From Planctomycetota bacterium (lineage in GTDB: Bacteria > Planctomycetota > Phycisphaerae > UBA1845): a stretch of 9,482 nucleotides of DNA. The stretch is from contig JADFRO010000093.1 of assembly GCA_022561255.1 (NCBI GenBank), positions 1 through 9,482 on the forward strand, given 5' to 3'. The number at the start of each line of letters is the position of its first letter. The stretch's first letter is position 1. The translations under genes were made by a program, and so were the position numbers. This document shows positions 1 to 7,039 of the stretch, piece by piece. The notes under the pieces are model-generated. The model worked only from the letters and a program-made list of their open reading frames with translations, was not told where the DNA came from and made no database searches.

Positions 1-887
1 GGTTGATTCGCACCGCGGTGGCCGAATTTCAGCTTGTAGGTTTTGGCTTGCAGTGCCAGACCCAGAAGCTGATGCCCCAGGCAGATGCCGAAAATCGGGA
101 CGTTACCGATGATCCCTTTTAAGAGTTCGATCGCATAGTGCACGGCGGCCGGGTCGCCGGGGCCGTTGCTGATGAAAACACCGTCGGCCTCGTAATCCAG
201 CACGCGCTTGGCGTCGAACGTCGGCGGCACGACGTGAACCTCGCAGCCGACGTCGACCAGATGGCGGAGGATGTTGCGCTTCATCCCGCAGTCGATGGCG
301 ACCACGCGACGTAGTGGAGTGTTCGTGGAGCGCCTCGATGCGAACCTGGAGTCGATACCCTCACTCCATGTGGACGCCTCGGTTGGTGCAACCTCACGCA
401 CCAGGTCAGCCCCTGTCTGCGACGGCGCTTCATTCGCAAGACGCACGCACTCCGCGGCACTGTCCAGCTCACTGGTTATGATGCCTCGCATCGCGCCGAC
501 CGTTCGCAATCTCTTGGCGAGCGCTCGTGTGTCGATGCCTTGAATGCCCACGACGTTGTTTTCGAGAAGGTAGTCCTCCAGGCTCAGCGTGGCACGATAG
601 TTGGAGTGGTGCGCTGCGAGTTCCTTGACGACAAATCCGGCTACGTGGGGTCGTTGCGATTCGACGTCTTCGCGGTTGATGCCGTAGTTGCCGATCATCG
701 GATAGGTCATCGTAACGATCTGCCGGCAATACGACGGGTCGGTGAGGATTTCCTGATAACCCGTCATCGAGGTGTTGAAGACGACTTCGCCTGTCTGTGT
801 GCCGACGGCGCCGAAATGGCTTCCACGAAAAACGGTTCCATCTTCCAGGGCGAGTATGCAGGAGCGCGATTCGTGAGAGGGGGGCAT
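1..887 (-). CDS. carA: Carbamoyl-phosphate synthase small (glutaminase) subunit, 3' end cut off by the window
   Basis: CarA hydrolyses glutamine and passes ammonia to the large subunit CarB, which makes carbamoyl phosphate for pyrimidines and arginine in the cytoplasm. I read the frame on the minus strand through to position 3; it is open and gives about 295 residues (full-length CarA is about 370-380). The N-terminal half has the family signatures LALEDGTVFRG, FNTSMTGYQEILTDPSY, MTYPMIGNYGIN and GIDTRALAKRLR. The class I glutamine amidotransferase domain begins near RRVVAIDCGMKRNILR, followed by VFISNGPGDP and the nucleophile motif GICLGHQ. The nucleophilic Cys is residue 269, the E. coli number. 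The His and Glu of the triad lie beyond the left edge. The ATG at 887 is chosen because it leaves about ten residues before the conserved start; its ribosome binding site is weak and the frame stays open upstream. carB is not in the window. Confidence 0.96.
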   Translation of the reverse strand, partial: MPPSHESRSCILALEDGTVFRGSHFGAVGTQTGEVVFNTSMTGYQEILTDPSYCRQIVTMTYPMIGNYGINREDVESQRPHVAGFVVKELAAHHSNYRATLSLEDYLLENNVVGIQGIDTRALAKRLRTVGAMRGIITSELDSAAECVRLANEAPSQTGADLVREVAPTEASTWSEGIDSRFASRRSTNTPLRRVVAIDCGMKRNILRHLVDVGCEVHVVPPTFDAKRVLDYEADGVFISNGPGDPAAVHYAIELLKGIIGNVPIFGICLGHQLLGLALQAKTYKLKFGHRGANQ

Positions 888-1373
888 CGCCCCGGAGATT
901 ACACTTGTAGCACAGTGGTAGCAAGTCTCGAATGTCGAGGGCGACTCAGCGGGGTTGCTTCGATACGGCGGGCGGGGGAGAAATTAACAGAGCGCGGCGT
1001 AGATCATAAGGCTCAGGAAAGCGATCCGAGCCTTTCGCGGAAAGATCCAGGTGACAACGGCTTGGTACACGGCCAAGTTCCCCCTCCAACAAACGATGCG
1101 TCACGATAAACTGCCTGCTATCGGCCGCGACGGGCGTGCGGCTCCACAGTAGCAGAAACGAGGGCACTTTCAAAGCCGGTCGAGCGAGCGGTTCCGCCGT
1201 CGTCCAGAGCCCCATAACATCAAGGCGTTACGGACGCGAAGGCCGGTTTTCGCATCGCGCGAAACTGCGGCGAGTTTTCCGGATGTGTCGTTCGCGTTGG
1301 AGTAGAACGATGTTGCGTGTTCGCTGAGTGATACCTGCTTCCGTGTGCTGATGAGTGTTTACGGCGCAGGGGC
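888..1373. other. Non-coding stretch between carA and the Ig-like lipoprotein gene
   Basis: This 486-bp stretch should contain the carA leader and promoter and the 3' end of the lipoprotein transcript, both on the minus strand. I found no convincing gene: the longest minus-strand reading frame (946-1215, 89 codons) has no ribosome binding site and no recognisable motif. Visible structure is limited to a short perfect hairpin in the carA leader (927-939, 5-bp stem, 3-nt loop), a CTTGG/CCAAG inverted repeat near 1061-1077, and two overlapping hairpins at 1248-1277. A TATGAT box on the minus strand (1003-1008) could be a -10 element for carA but has no matching -35. Confidence 0.5.
1248..1277 (-). 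terminator. Possible overlapping hairpins downstream of the lipoprotein gene
   Basis: TTTCGC (1248-1253) pairs with GCGAAA (1259-1264) around a 5-nt loop, and AAACT (1262-1266) pairs with AGTTT (1273-1277) around a 6-nt loop. The two stems share the bases at 1262-1264, so they cannot form together. They lie about 100 nt past the lipoprotein stop codon on the minus strand. No T-run follows, so calling this a terminator is weak; it may be chance. Confidence 0.2.
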
Positions 1374-1799
1374 TTACATCGAACTCACGATGACCAGCCT
1401 CGCCGCTGAGCGCGGGCCGGTGCCGACGTCGTTCGTCGCGGTACAGGTGAAGTTGAACGCAACGCCCGCGTCGGACTCTTGCGTAATGAAGCTCGCGGTG
1501 CCACGGTTTCGATCGATGATCAATCTCCCCGGCGCGCCGTCGAAGGCGAATGTGACGCCGTCGACCACGCCGTTGGTCACACGGCACGTCAGCGTTACCT
1601 CTTCGTTGATCTGCGGCGTCGGGTTCGAGACGGAGAGCGACACGGTGGCGAGCGTGGGGCTGTCCGTATCCGGCGTATCGACGCTTGGGAAACCATCCGA
1701 CGTCCCATCGAGCGAGATGGGCGTGATGAGTCCCAGCTCGACGCAGCCGGGCGACAGGGCAGCAACCAGCGGCATACCGAAAACGAGGATCGCACGCAT
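1374..1799 (-). CDS. Small secreted probable lipoprotein with one Ig-like domain
   Basis: The protein has 141 residues and no named family that I recognise. It starts with a short signal peptide (Arg2, then a hydrophobic run to about residue 15) ending in LSPGC, an imperfect lipobox with Cys19 as the likely lipidated residue. Residues 20-50 are a flexible linker rich in Asp, Ser, Thr and Pro. Residues 50-141 look like an immunoglobulin-type beta sandwich: EEVTLTCRV with Cys72, and FNFTCTATNDVGTG with Cys119, the spacing and final C-x-A-x-N-x-x-G pattern of I-set Ig domains, which suggests a disulfide. It is probably anchored to a membrane facing the periplasm or cell surface and binds something by its Ig domain; the ligand is unknown. 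The frame stays open upstream to 1988, but the ATG at 1799 is the start that gives a signal peptide. The gene is divergent from the EPS cluster. Confidence 0.72.
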   Translation of the reverse strand: MRAILVFGMPLVAALSPGCVELGLITPISLDGTSDGFPSVDTPDTDSPTLATVSLSVSNPTPQINEEVTLTCRVTNGVVDGVTFAFDGAPGRLIIDRNRGTASFITQESDAGVAFNFTCTATNDVGTGPRSAARLVIVSSM

Positions 1800-2159
1800 C
1801 ACATCGGTCCAATGTTGGGGCACGCGCCGGCTCACCGCATGAAGGCCGTGTTCGCGCGCCGGGCGAATTCTACCGCAGCGGCGGGTCGGGGGGTAATGGT
1901 GTCGGACTGATTTGATCCCAAGTGCCCGCACAGTACTGGTAACGGGGTATGCCGACGACGTTGCATGCGGTCGTGGCCGGGAACCCACGGGCTGAGGCGA
2001 CGCGACCGCGCTATCGCGTGGAAGCCGGGCGCCGAGCGGCCTAAACTGGTTTCAGGCCCTGTACCGATACTTTGGGGGCAGCAGTGTCCGAAGTTCATTG
2101 TCCGGGCGGGGCTATGAGAGCTCCCGGGCGGCGGCGGCTGGCGTGCAGGATGTCGCGGA
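1800..2159. other. Divergent intergenic region between the lipoprotein gene and the EPS operon
   Basis: This 360-bp gap should hold the promoters for the minus-strand lipoprotein gene and the plus-strand EPS operon. No plausible protein is encoded; open frames here are shadows without ribosome binding sites. On the minus strand, TAGAAT at 1867-1872 resembles a -10 box 68 nt before the lipoprotein start, but the bases 17-18 nt upstream match a -35 poorly. I found no convincing sigma-70 pair for the plus strand. The AGGA at 2147-2150 is the ribosome binding site of the first EPS gene. Confidence 0.45.
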
Positions 2160-3767
2160 ATGGCGGTTACCGGTAGGAGGCGTCGCGAACGGAGCATCCT
2201 TTGGCGACCGCTATGTACTTTCGTAGCGCTCTCGCTCCCGTCGCTAGCGCCGGCGGGCTGCAACTCCATTCGCAACGGCTGGCTTGATCCCACGGTGGTC
2301 GGATCGTTCGAGCAAACCAGAACCACGGAGATTCGCGCGTCTTTATCCCTCGAAGACTCGCCGGGGATTCCGGGTGCGACTTACCCAACGATTGGGGATA
2401 GCGAACTGATCGTGGAGGAGTACCCCATTTCGGGCGGGGATACGCTGGCGATCGAGATCAACGAATTGCGTCAGCGGCAGATCCCGTTTCAAACCCAGGT
2501 GCAGGTGTCGCCCTCGGGGTTTGTAAACCTGCCCGTCGTTGGTCGCCTTGAGGCTGTTGGCCTCACTCCCCCCGAGTTCCAGGAGAAGTTGGCCGAGGCG
2601 CTGCGCGACGGCAACAATCACCTTGACCCGGAAGTGACGGTCAATCCTCTTTTCCTTAGCAAAGGAACGTACTCGATCTTCGGCGTCGGAGTGAGTGCGG
2701 CCAACAACGCTCCGCTGCGCGCCGGGACGTTCCCCATTCGTCGTCCGGACCTGCGATTGCTGGAGGCAATCAATCAGGTGGGCGGGCTCAACGAGTTCGT
2801 GACGGAGGTTTACATCTTCCGCCGCGACGACCCGAATGAAGACGACGGACCGAGTAACGATTCCACGCCCCCTGCGGTTCCCGCTCAGACTCCGGAGGAA
2901 GAAAGCGACGAGGAAACCGAGGACGACGGCCCGTTGAGTCTCCTGCTCGACGATGCGGCGCCGAACGCACGGAACGTCGACGAGACTACGGCGGAGAGAG
3001 AGCTGATCGAGGCAGTGGTCGGCGACGAATCCGCGGACGATCGGTCGCCGCGCGTCGACCCCGACGTTCTGGACGAGCTCGAACCGCAAGTGCTTGATGC
3101 CTACGTGTTTGTCGACGGGCAGTTCGTGCGGAATCCTGCTTTTGCGGGCCCTTCGGTCAGACCGGTCGGCGGAACGGTCGCTCCACGTTTCGACACCGTC
3201 ATGCCGGCTGTGAACTGGGCGCGTATCGCGGGCGACGCGACACACCGTATCATCATGATCCCGGCTGAGCTGTTACGCGCGGGCGATCTGGCGAGCAACA
3301 TTTATGTACGCGCGGGGGACGTCATTCGGATCGTCAGCGGCGAAATTGGGGCCTACTACGTGATGGGTCAGGTGAACCGAGTCGGAGCGTTCGCGTTTAA
3401 CGCGGAGCCGGTTCGGCTGAAGGCCGCCATTGCGATGGCGGGCGGTCTTTCAGCGCTTGCCTGGCCGGATCGTTGTACGATCTACCGGAAAGTGGGCAAT
3501 CACGAGCAGATGATTCAGGTCAACCTCGACCGGATCTTCGCGGGGCTGGATTCCGATGTGCTGATTCGACGAGGCGACATCATCAACGTCGGTACGCATC
3601 CGTTTGCGCCGTTTCTGCGACGTATTCGCCAGTTGACGTTGCCCAACCCCACGACCAACGTGGGATACGCGTTTACGTATTCTCGAAACTTCGCGGACGT
3701 GGATTCGTTCGCCGTGCGACAGAACCCGCACAACAAACCGGATCTGTTTCCCAGTCTGTTTCCCTAG
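2160..3767 (+). CDS. Wza-like polysaccharide export lipoprotein with split SLBB module
   Basis: This 535-residue protein belongs to the polysaccharide biosynthesis/export (Poly_export plus SLBB) family. Such proteins form the outer-membrane and periplasmic channel for exopolysaccharide and dock on a Wzc-type partner. Residues 6-11 are Arg-rich, then a hydrophobic stretch leads to PAGC; Cys34 is the probable lipid anchor in a relaxed lipobox. The Poly_export domain spans about 85-168, with GGDTLAIEI at 92-100. A first SLBB module starts near 170 and runs to EVYIFRR at 222, is interrupted by an insertion at about 223-360, and resumes at HRIIMIPAELL through NIYVRAGDVIRIV (to 392). A second SLBB covers about 397-478. 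The C-terminal 50 residues show no obvious amphipathic helix like the one that forms the pore in E. coli Wza. Start: ATG with AGGA 9 nt upstream. It is first in the operon; its stop codon overlaps the ribosome binding site of the exosortase gene. Confidence 0.92.
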   Translation: MAVTGRRRRERSILWRPLCTFVALSLPSLAPAGCNSIRNGWLDPTVVGSFEQTRTTEIRASLSLEDSPGIPGATYPTIGDSELIVEEYPISGGDTLAIEINELRQRQIPFQTQVQVSPSGFVNLPVVGRLEAVGLTPPEFQEKLAEALRDGNNHLDPEVTVNPLFLSKGTYSIFGVGVSAANNAPLRAGTFPIRRPDLRLLEAINQVGGLNEFVTEVYIFRRDDPNEDDGPSNDSTPPAVPAQTPEEESDEETEDDGPLSLLLDDAAPNARNVDETTAERELIEAVVGDESADDRSPRVDPDVLDELEPQVLDAYVFVDGQFVRNPAFAGPSVRPVGGTVAPRFDTVMPAVNWARIAGDATHRIIMIPAELLRAGDLASNIYVRAGDVIRIVSGEIGAYYVMGQVNRVGAFAFNAEPVRLKAAIAMAGGLSALAWPDRCTIYRKVGNHEQMIQVNLDRIFAGLDSDVLIRRGDIINVGTHPFAPFLRRIRQLTLPNPTTNVGYAFTYSRNFADVDSFAVRQNPHNKPDLFPSLFP

Positions 3768-3770
3768 GAG
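3765..3770 (+). promoter_or_regulatory. Ribosome binding site overlapping the wza-like stop codon
   Basis: TAGGAG contains both the TAG stop codon of the export gene (3765-3767) and an AGGAG Shine-Dalgarno sequence placed 10 nt before the GTG at 3781. This supports that GTG as the exosortase start and suggests translational coupling. Confidence 0.6.
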
Positions 3771-3780
3771 CGTAGCAGAG

Positions 3781-4716
3781 GTGGATGCGGCAGGAATTCA
3801 AGCGGCGGGGAACAGGCGGTCGTGGAGCGATCTGTTCGGTCCGACGACATGCGTTCGTCTGGCGATTGTCTCGGCGCTGATCTGTTTCGTTTACTGGGGA
3901 CCGATTCGCTGGCTTTTGGTGGCGCGGTGGATTGAGGACGGCAACTGGTCGCACGGATGGCTGATCCCTTTGTTCAGTCTCTACTTCGTTTACAGCAAGG
4001 CGCCGCAGCTTTTCGCCACGACGCCGCGACCGAGTTATGTGGGAGCCGTCGTGCTCGCGCTCTCCCTGGCGGTCTACTTCACGTTTTCCTGGGTGGTGCC
4101 GATGGGCTATCTCCAGGCGGTGTCGATCGTCGGGACGATCTTCGGCGTGACGCTGCTATTGGGTGGTTGGGCGATCGTTCGGATCGTGTGGTTTCCGATT
4201 GTGTTCCTGCTGCTGGCTGTGCCTCTTCCCCACCGAATCTACGTCGAGTTGACGCGGCCGCTGCGCGAGTGGGCGTCGACAGCCGCGGCTGCGATCATGC
4301 CGTTGTTTGTGACGGGTCTGCACACGGAGGCGCAGGCGGTTGTGATCGATTATCTCGCTCCGGGCGGATTGTCAGGTCAGTTGAACGTCGAGGAAGCGTG
4401 CAGCGGGATGCGTCTGATGATGGCCTTCGTGACGCTCGGTGTTGCGATGGCGTACCTCGGCGATCGGCCGGCGTGGCAGCGCGTGATCATGGTGGTCTTC
4501 TGCGTTCCGATTGCGGTATTCTGCAACACGATTCGGGTAACGATGACGGGTTTGTTTCTGATCACGGGGCGTACGGAGCTCGCGCAGGGCACGCCGCATC
4601 AACTCTTGGGTATCGCGATGCTCGTTCTCGCCCTGGGCATGTTTGCGTTGGTCGGGTATGTCCTGGCCAATCTGTTTGTTGAAGTGACCGACGATGCGGA
4701 GTTCGCCGACGTATAG
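3781..4716 (+). CDS. Exosortase (exosortase/archaeosortase family membrane transpeptidase)
   Basis: Exosortases are inner-membrane cysteine enzymes thought to cut proteins carrying a C-terminal PEP-CTERM-like signal and hand them on for surface attachment. This 311-residue protein is very hydrophobic, with about seven or eight membrane segments (for example near 27-47, 60-71, 85-103, 110-145 and 275-305). The family motifs are all present: HGWLIP with His58 early on, then VEEACSGMRL with the catalytic Cys207, NTIRV with Arg252, and TPHQLLG with His273. The start is GTG with AGGAG 10 nt upstream; no ATG suits. There is no fused EpsI domain and no separate EpsI gene nearby. It sits between the export protein and the copolymerase, in keeping with the frequent link between exosortases and EPS loci. 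The subfamily and the substrates cannot be told from the sequence, and no protein with a sorting signal is encoded here. Confidence 0.93.
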   Translation: MDAAGIQAAGNRRSWSDLFGPTTCVRLAIVSALICFVYWGPIRWLLVARWIEDGNWSHGWLIPLFSLYFVYSKAPQLFATTPRPSYVGAVVLALSLAVYFTFSWVVPMGYLQAVSIVGTIFGVTLLLGGWAIVRIVWFPIVFLLLAVPLPHRIYVELTRPLREWASTAAAAIMPLFVTGLHTEAQAVVIDYLAPGGLSGQLNVEEACSGMRLMMAFVTLGVAMAYLGDRPAWQRVIMVVFCVPIAVFCNTIRVTMTGLFLITGRTELAQGTPHQLLGIAMLVLALGMFALVGYVLANLFVEVTDDAEFADV

Positions 4717-4739
4717 TCGCGCGTAAACCGCGGTGCGTT

Positions 4740-4745
4740 GGGAAG
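4740..4745 (+). promoter_or_regulatory. Ribosome binding site that fixes the copolymerase start
   Basis: GGGAAG lies 9 nt before the ATG at 4755 but only 3 nt before an in-frame GTG at 4749. The spacing favours the ATG. Confidence 0.55.
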
Positions 4746-4754
4746 CGAGTGTAT

Positions 4755-6959
4755 ATGACGAGCTTAAACACGACAGTTGGAGACGCGATCGACCTGGCGC
4801 CGGTCGTGCCCAGCGGCGGCGGCGGAGCGCCGTCGGCGAGTGAGATCTTGTCCATGATCCGCCGCCGGATCGTGATGATCGCGCTCCTGTTTGCGGTCTT
4901 CTCGGCGTTGACCGTCGGCGGCTTCGCCGTCTGGTGGCTGTACTTTCCCGGGTACCGCGGTGAATGTTTGATCGAGTGTATCTCGAACATTCCGGCGACT
5001 GAGTTGACGCTGGACCAGCAGCGCCTCAAGCAGGACGAGCACGAGCGGTTCGTGCGGACGCAGGCCGTGCTCCTGAAGAGCCCGGGGATTCTCGCTGAGG
5101 CGCTGAAAGTGAACGCCGTACGCGAGACGGATTGGTTTGCGCGTATCCGCGCCGGCGGGCACGAACCTCTGATCGAACTGAACGAACAGCTTGCGGCTGC
5201 ACCCGTTCGCGGGACCAACTTCCTGCGCGTGGCGATGGACTGCCGCAACCCCGAAGATTCTCCGGTGATCGTTAATGAGGTCGTGAACCAATGGTACCAC
5301 ACGGTCAAGAAGCGTACGGCCGACGACTTTACGTCGGATGCGCTCGAGGCGGCGCGCGAGGAGCGGCGGAAGCTCGTGGCGGTCATTGCGTCCCAGCGGG
5401 ACCAACTTCGCGCCATCGCCGAGCGGCTTCCCGCGGGTGCGCTGCGAAGTGCCGGCAACAACATCACGGCGCAGCAGGTCGAGGAGTATGGTAGGCAGGT
5501 CGCGCAGCTTCAGCTTGAAACGTCGCAGCTCGAGCAGTTTCGGGCGATCTACAACGATCCGGAGGGTGTGGCTGTGACCGCCGAGGATCGCACCGCGGTC
5601 GAGCAGGGTCTCCAGGTCGCAGAGCTTACGCGTCGCGTGTTTTTGCTAAACCAACAGCGGGCGGCGGACCTTCAGGTCTTCGGAGCGGAGCACAAGGCGG
5701 TTAAGCAGCTCGCGGCGCAGATTGGTGCGGATGAGGAGAGTCTGGCGCAGCTTCGGCTCCAAAAGCTGCGCGAGCGGCAGGCTGACCTTCGAGAAGCGGC
5801 GAACACGGCGTATGAAAACTCGCGCCACGCGCTGTTCATAGCGCAGGAGAAACTTCGTGGCGCAGAGGCTCAGCAGCAAGACCAGGATGCCCTGCTGTTC
5901 GAGTACTCGCAGTTCTCCAGAGAGCTGCGCAAGGATCTGGAATACGAAGTTGAACTGGACACGTACGTTCGCGGACTGGCTCGCGTCAAGGCGCAGAAGA
6001 CAGCCATCAAGGTCAACATAGCTCAGGCCGCGATCCAACCGCTCGAACGCAGCACGCCGGGTGTGTGGCTTGTGCCCATGGGCATTCTACTGTCGTTGGG
6101 GCTGAGCGTGACGCTTGCGCTGGGACTGGAGCTGTTGGATAAGTCCATTCGCACGTCGCAGGACATCGTCAAGTATCTGGACGTTGCGATGCTCGGGGCG
6201 GTTCCCGATACGGATGATGAGGAAGTCTCGATAGGGCATGTTGAGACGGCCGTTCGTGATGCACCGCGCTCGATGGTGGCGGAGGCGTTTCGGCGAATCC
6301 GCACGAATTTGCAGTTTAGCGCGCCGGCTGAGCGTCAGCGCAGTGTGTTGGTCACCAGTCCCCGTCCCGAGGATGGAACGACAACGGTAGCCTGCAATCT
6401 GGCGTTCGCCGTCGCTCAGGGAGGTCGCCGCGTGCTGCTTGTAGATGCCAACATGCGCCGACCGGCGCTGCGCCGCATCTTCGATAACGTTGGAGTCAAC
6501 GGGCTGAGCAACATTTTGATCGATGAGGGTACGCTGTCGGAGTGCGTATCCCCGACCGACCAGAAACTTCTCGACGTGCTCGGTAGTGGCCCGACGGTCC
6601 CGAATCCGGTCGAGCTGCTGAGCGGGCGACAGTGGCGTGCGTTTCTTGATGAGGCGATGTCAAAGTACGACCAGGTGATTATCGATACGGCGCCGGTTCT
6701 CTTGGCCAGCGATGCCGTGGTGCTGGCGACGGCGGTCGACGGTGTCGTGCTCACCGTGCGCGCCAAGCGAAACTCCCGCGGCGTGGCCCGCCGCGCGTGG
6801 AGTCTACTGGCTGACGTTAACGCTCATATTTTCGGTGCCGTGCTCAACGCTGCTCAAGTGACGCGAGGCGGCTACTTTCGTGAACAGCTTCGTGATTATT
6901 ATGACTACCAGCAGGATCCACCTTCGCCCGACGCGGACAAGCCCATCGCCCGAACGTGA
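4755..6959 (+). CDS. Wzc-like polysaccharide copolymerase with C-terminal BY-kinase domain lacking the Walker A lysine
   Basis: This 734-residue inner-membrane protein has the layout of Wzc-type tyrosine autokinases, which control chain length and couple EPS synthesis to export. A first membrane helix (about 39-63) begins the Wzz domain, followed by a long Gln/Glu/Arg-rich coiled-coil periplasmic region (about 175-420) and a second helix (about 437-459). The cytoplasmic domain has the oligomerisation motif EAFRRIR (E510, R513, R516), Walker A' VLLVDANMRRP (D564), Walker B QVIIDTAPVL (D644), and a C-terminal tyrosine cluster (Y707, Y715, Y716, Y718). The Walker A loop reads PRPEDGTTT where the family has PGEGK(S/T)T, so the lysine is Thr542 (codon ACG at 6378-6380). 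The domain may bind ATP weakly or not act as a kinase; a single base change or read error would also explain it. Start: ATG 4755, chosen by its ribosome binding site over GTG 4749. Confidence 0.92.
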   Translation: MTSLNTTVGDAIDLAPVVPSGGGGAPSASEILSMIRRRIVMIALLFAVFSALTVGGFAVWWLYFPGYRGECLIECISNIPATELTLDQQRLKQDEHERFVRTQAVLLKSPGILAEALKVNAVRETDWFARIRAGGHEPLIELNEQLAAAPVRGTNFLRVAMDCRNPEDSPVIVNEVVNQWYHTVKKRTADDFTSDALEAAREERRKLVAVIASQRDQLRAIAERLPAGALRSAGNNITAQQVEEYGRQVAQLQLETSQLEQFRAIYNDPEGVAVTAEDRTAVEQGLQVAELTRRVFLLNQQRAADLQVFGAEHKAVKQLAAQIGADEESLAQLRLQKLRERQADLREAANTAYENSRHALFIAQEKLRGAEAQQQDQDALLFEYSQFSRELRKDLEYEVELDTYVRGLARVKAQKTAIKVNIAQAAIQPLERSTPGVWLVPMGILLSLGLSVTLALGLELLDKSIRTSQDIVKYLDVAMLGAVPDTDDEEVSIGHVETAVRDAPRSMVAEAFRRIRTNLQFSAPAERQRSVLVTSPRPEDGTTTVACNLAFAVAQGGRRVLLVDANMRRPALRRIFDNVGVNGLSNILIDEGTLSECVSPTDQKLLDVLGSGPTVPNPVELLSGRQWRAFLDEAMSKYDQVIIDTAPVLLASDAVVLATAVDGVVLTVRAKRNSRGVARRAWSLLADVNAHIFGAVLNAAQVTRGGYFREQLRDYYDYQQDPPSPDADKPIART

Positions 6960-6967
6960 CGGGTGCG

Positions 6968-6996
6968 TTGTCACCTGTCCCATCCCGGCATAAGAT
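6968..6996 (+). promoter_or_regulatory. Candidate sigma-70-type promoter before the aminotransferase gene
   Basis: TTGTCA (6968-6973, five of six matches to the -35 consensus) is followed after exactly 17 nt by TAAGAT (6991-6996, four of six matches to the -10 consensus). It lies in the 80-nt gap after the copolymerase, 43 nt before the aminotransferase ATG, so the two sugar genes might be expressed separately from the export genes. The call is based on consensus only, in a lineage whose promoters are poorly known. Confidence 0.35.
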
Positions 6997-7039
6997 GACC
7001 AGACGCGGGGGTCAGTGAGTTCAGAGTCCGAGGTGCGCC

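Noticed and set aside
905..945. A tRNA-like stretch on the plus strand (GTAGCACAGTGGTAGC, like a D-arm, followed by a possible anticodon stem).
   Set aside because: The D-stem halves do not pair, the putative anticodon loop lacks U33, and no T-arm or acceptor stem follows.
1048..1057. A 10-nt copy (minus strand) of the TTGTCACCTG found in the candidate promoter at 6968.
   Set aside because: No -10 box lies at the right distance, and shared 10-mers are expected many times by chance in a window this long.
946..1215. An 89-codon open frame on the minus strand upstream of carA.
   Set aside because: It has no ribosome binding site, no recognisable motif and an amino-acid make-up like a random GC-rich frame.
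1867..1872. TAGAAT on the minus strand as a -10 box for the lipoprotein gene.
   Set aside because: Five of six bases match, but the -35 region is poor; it is kept only as a remark in the intergenic entry.
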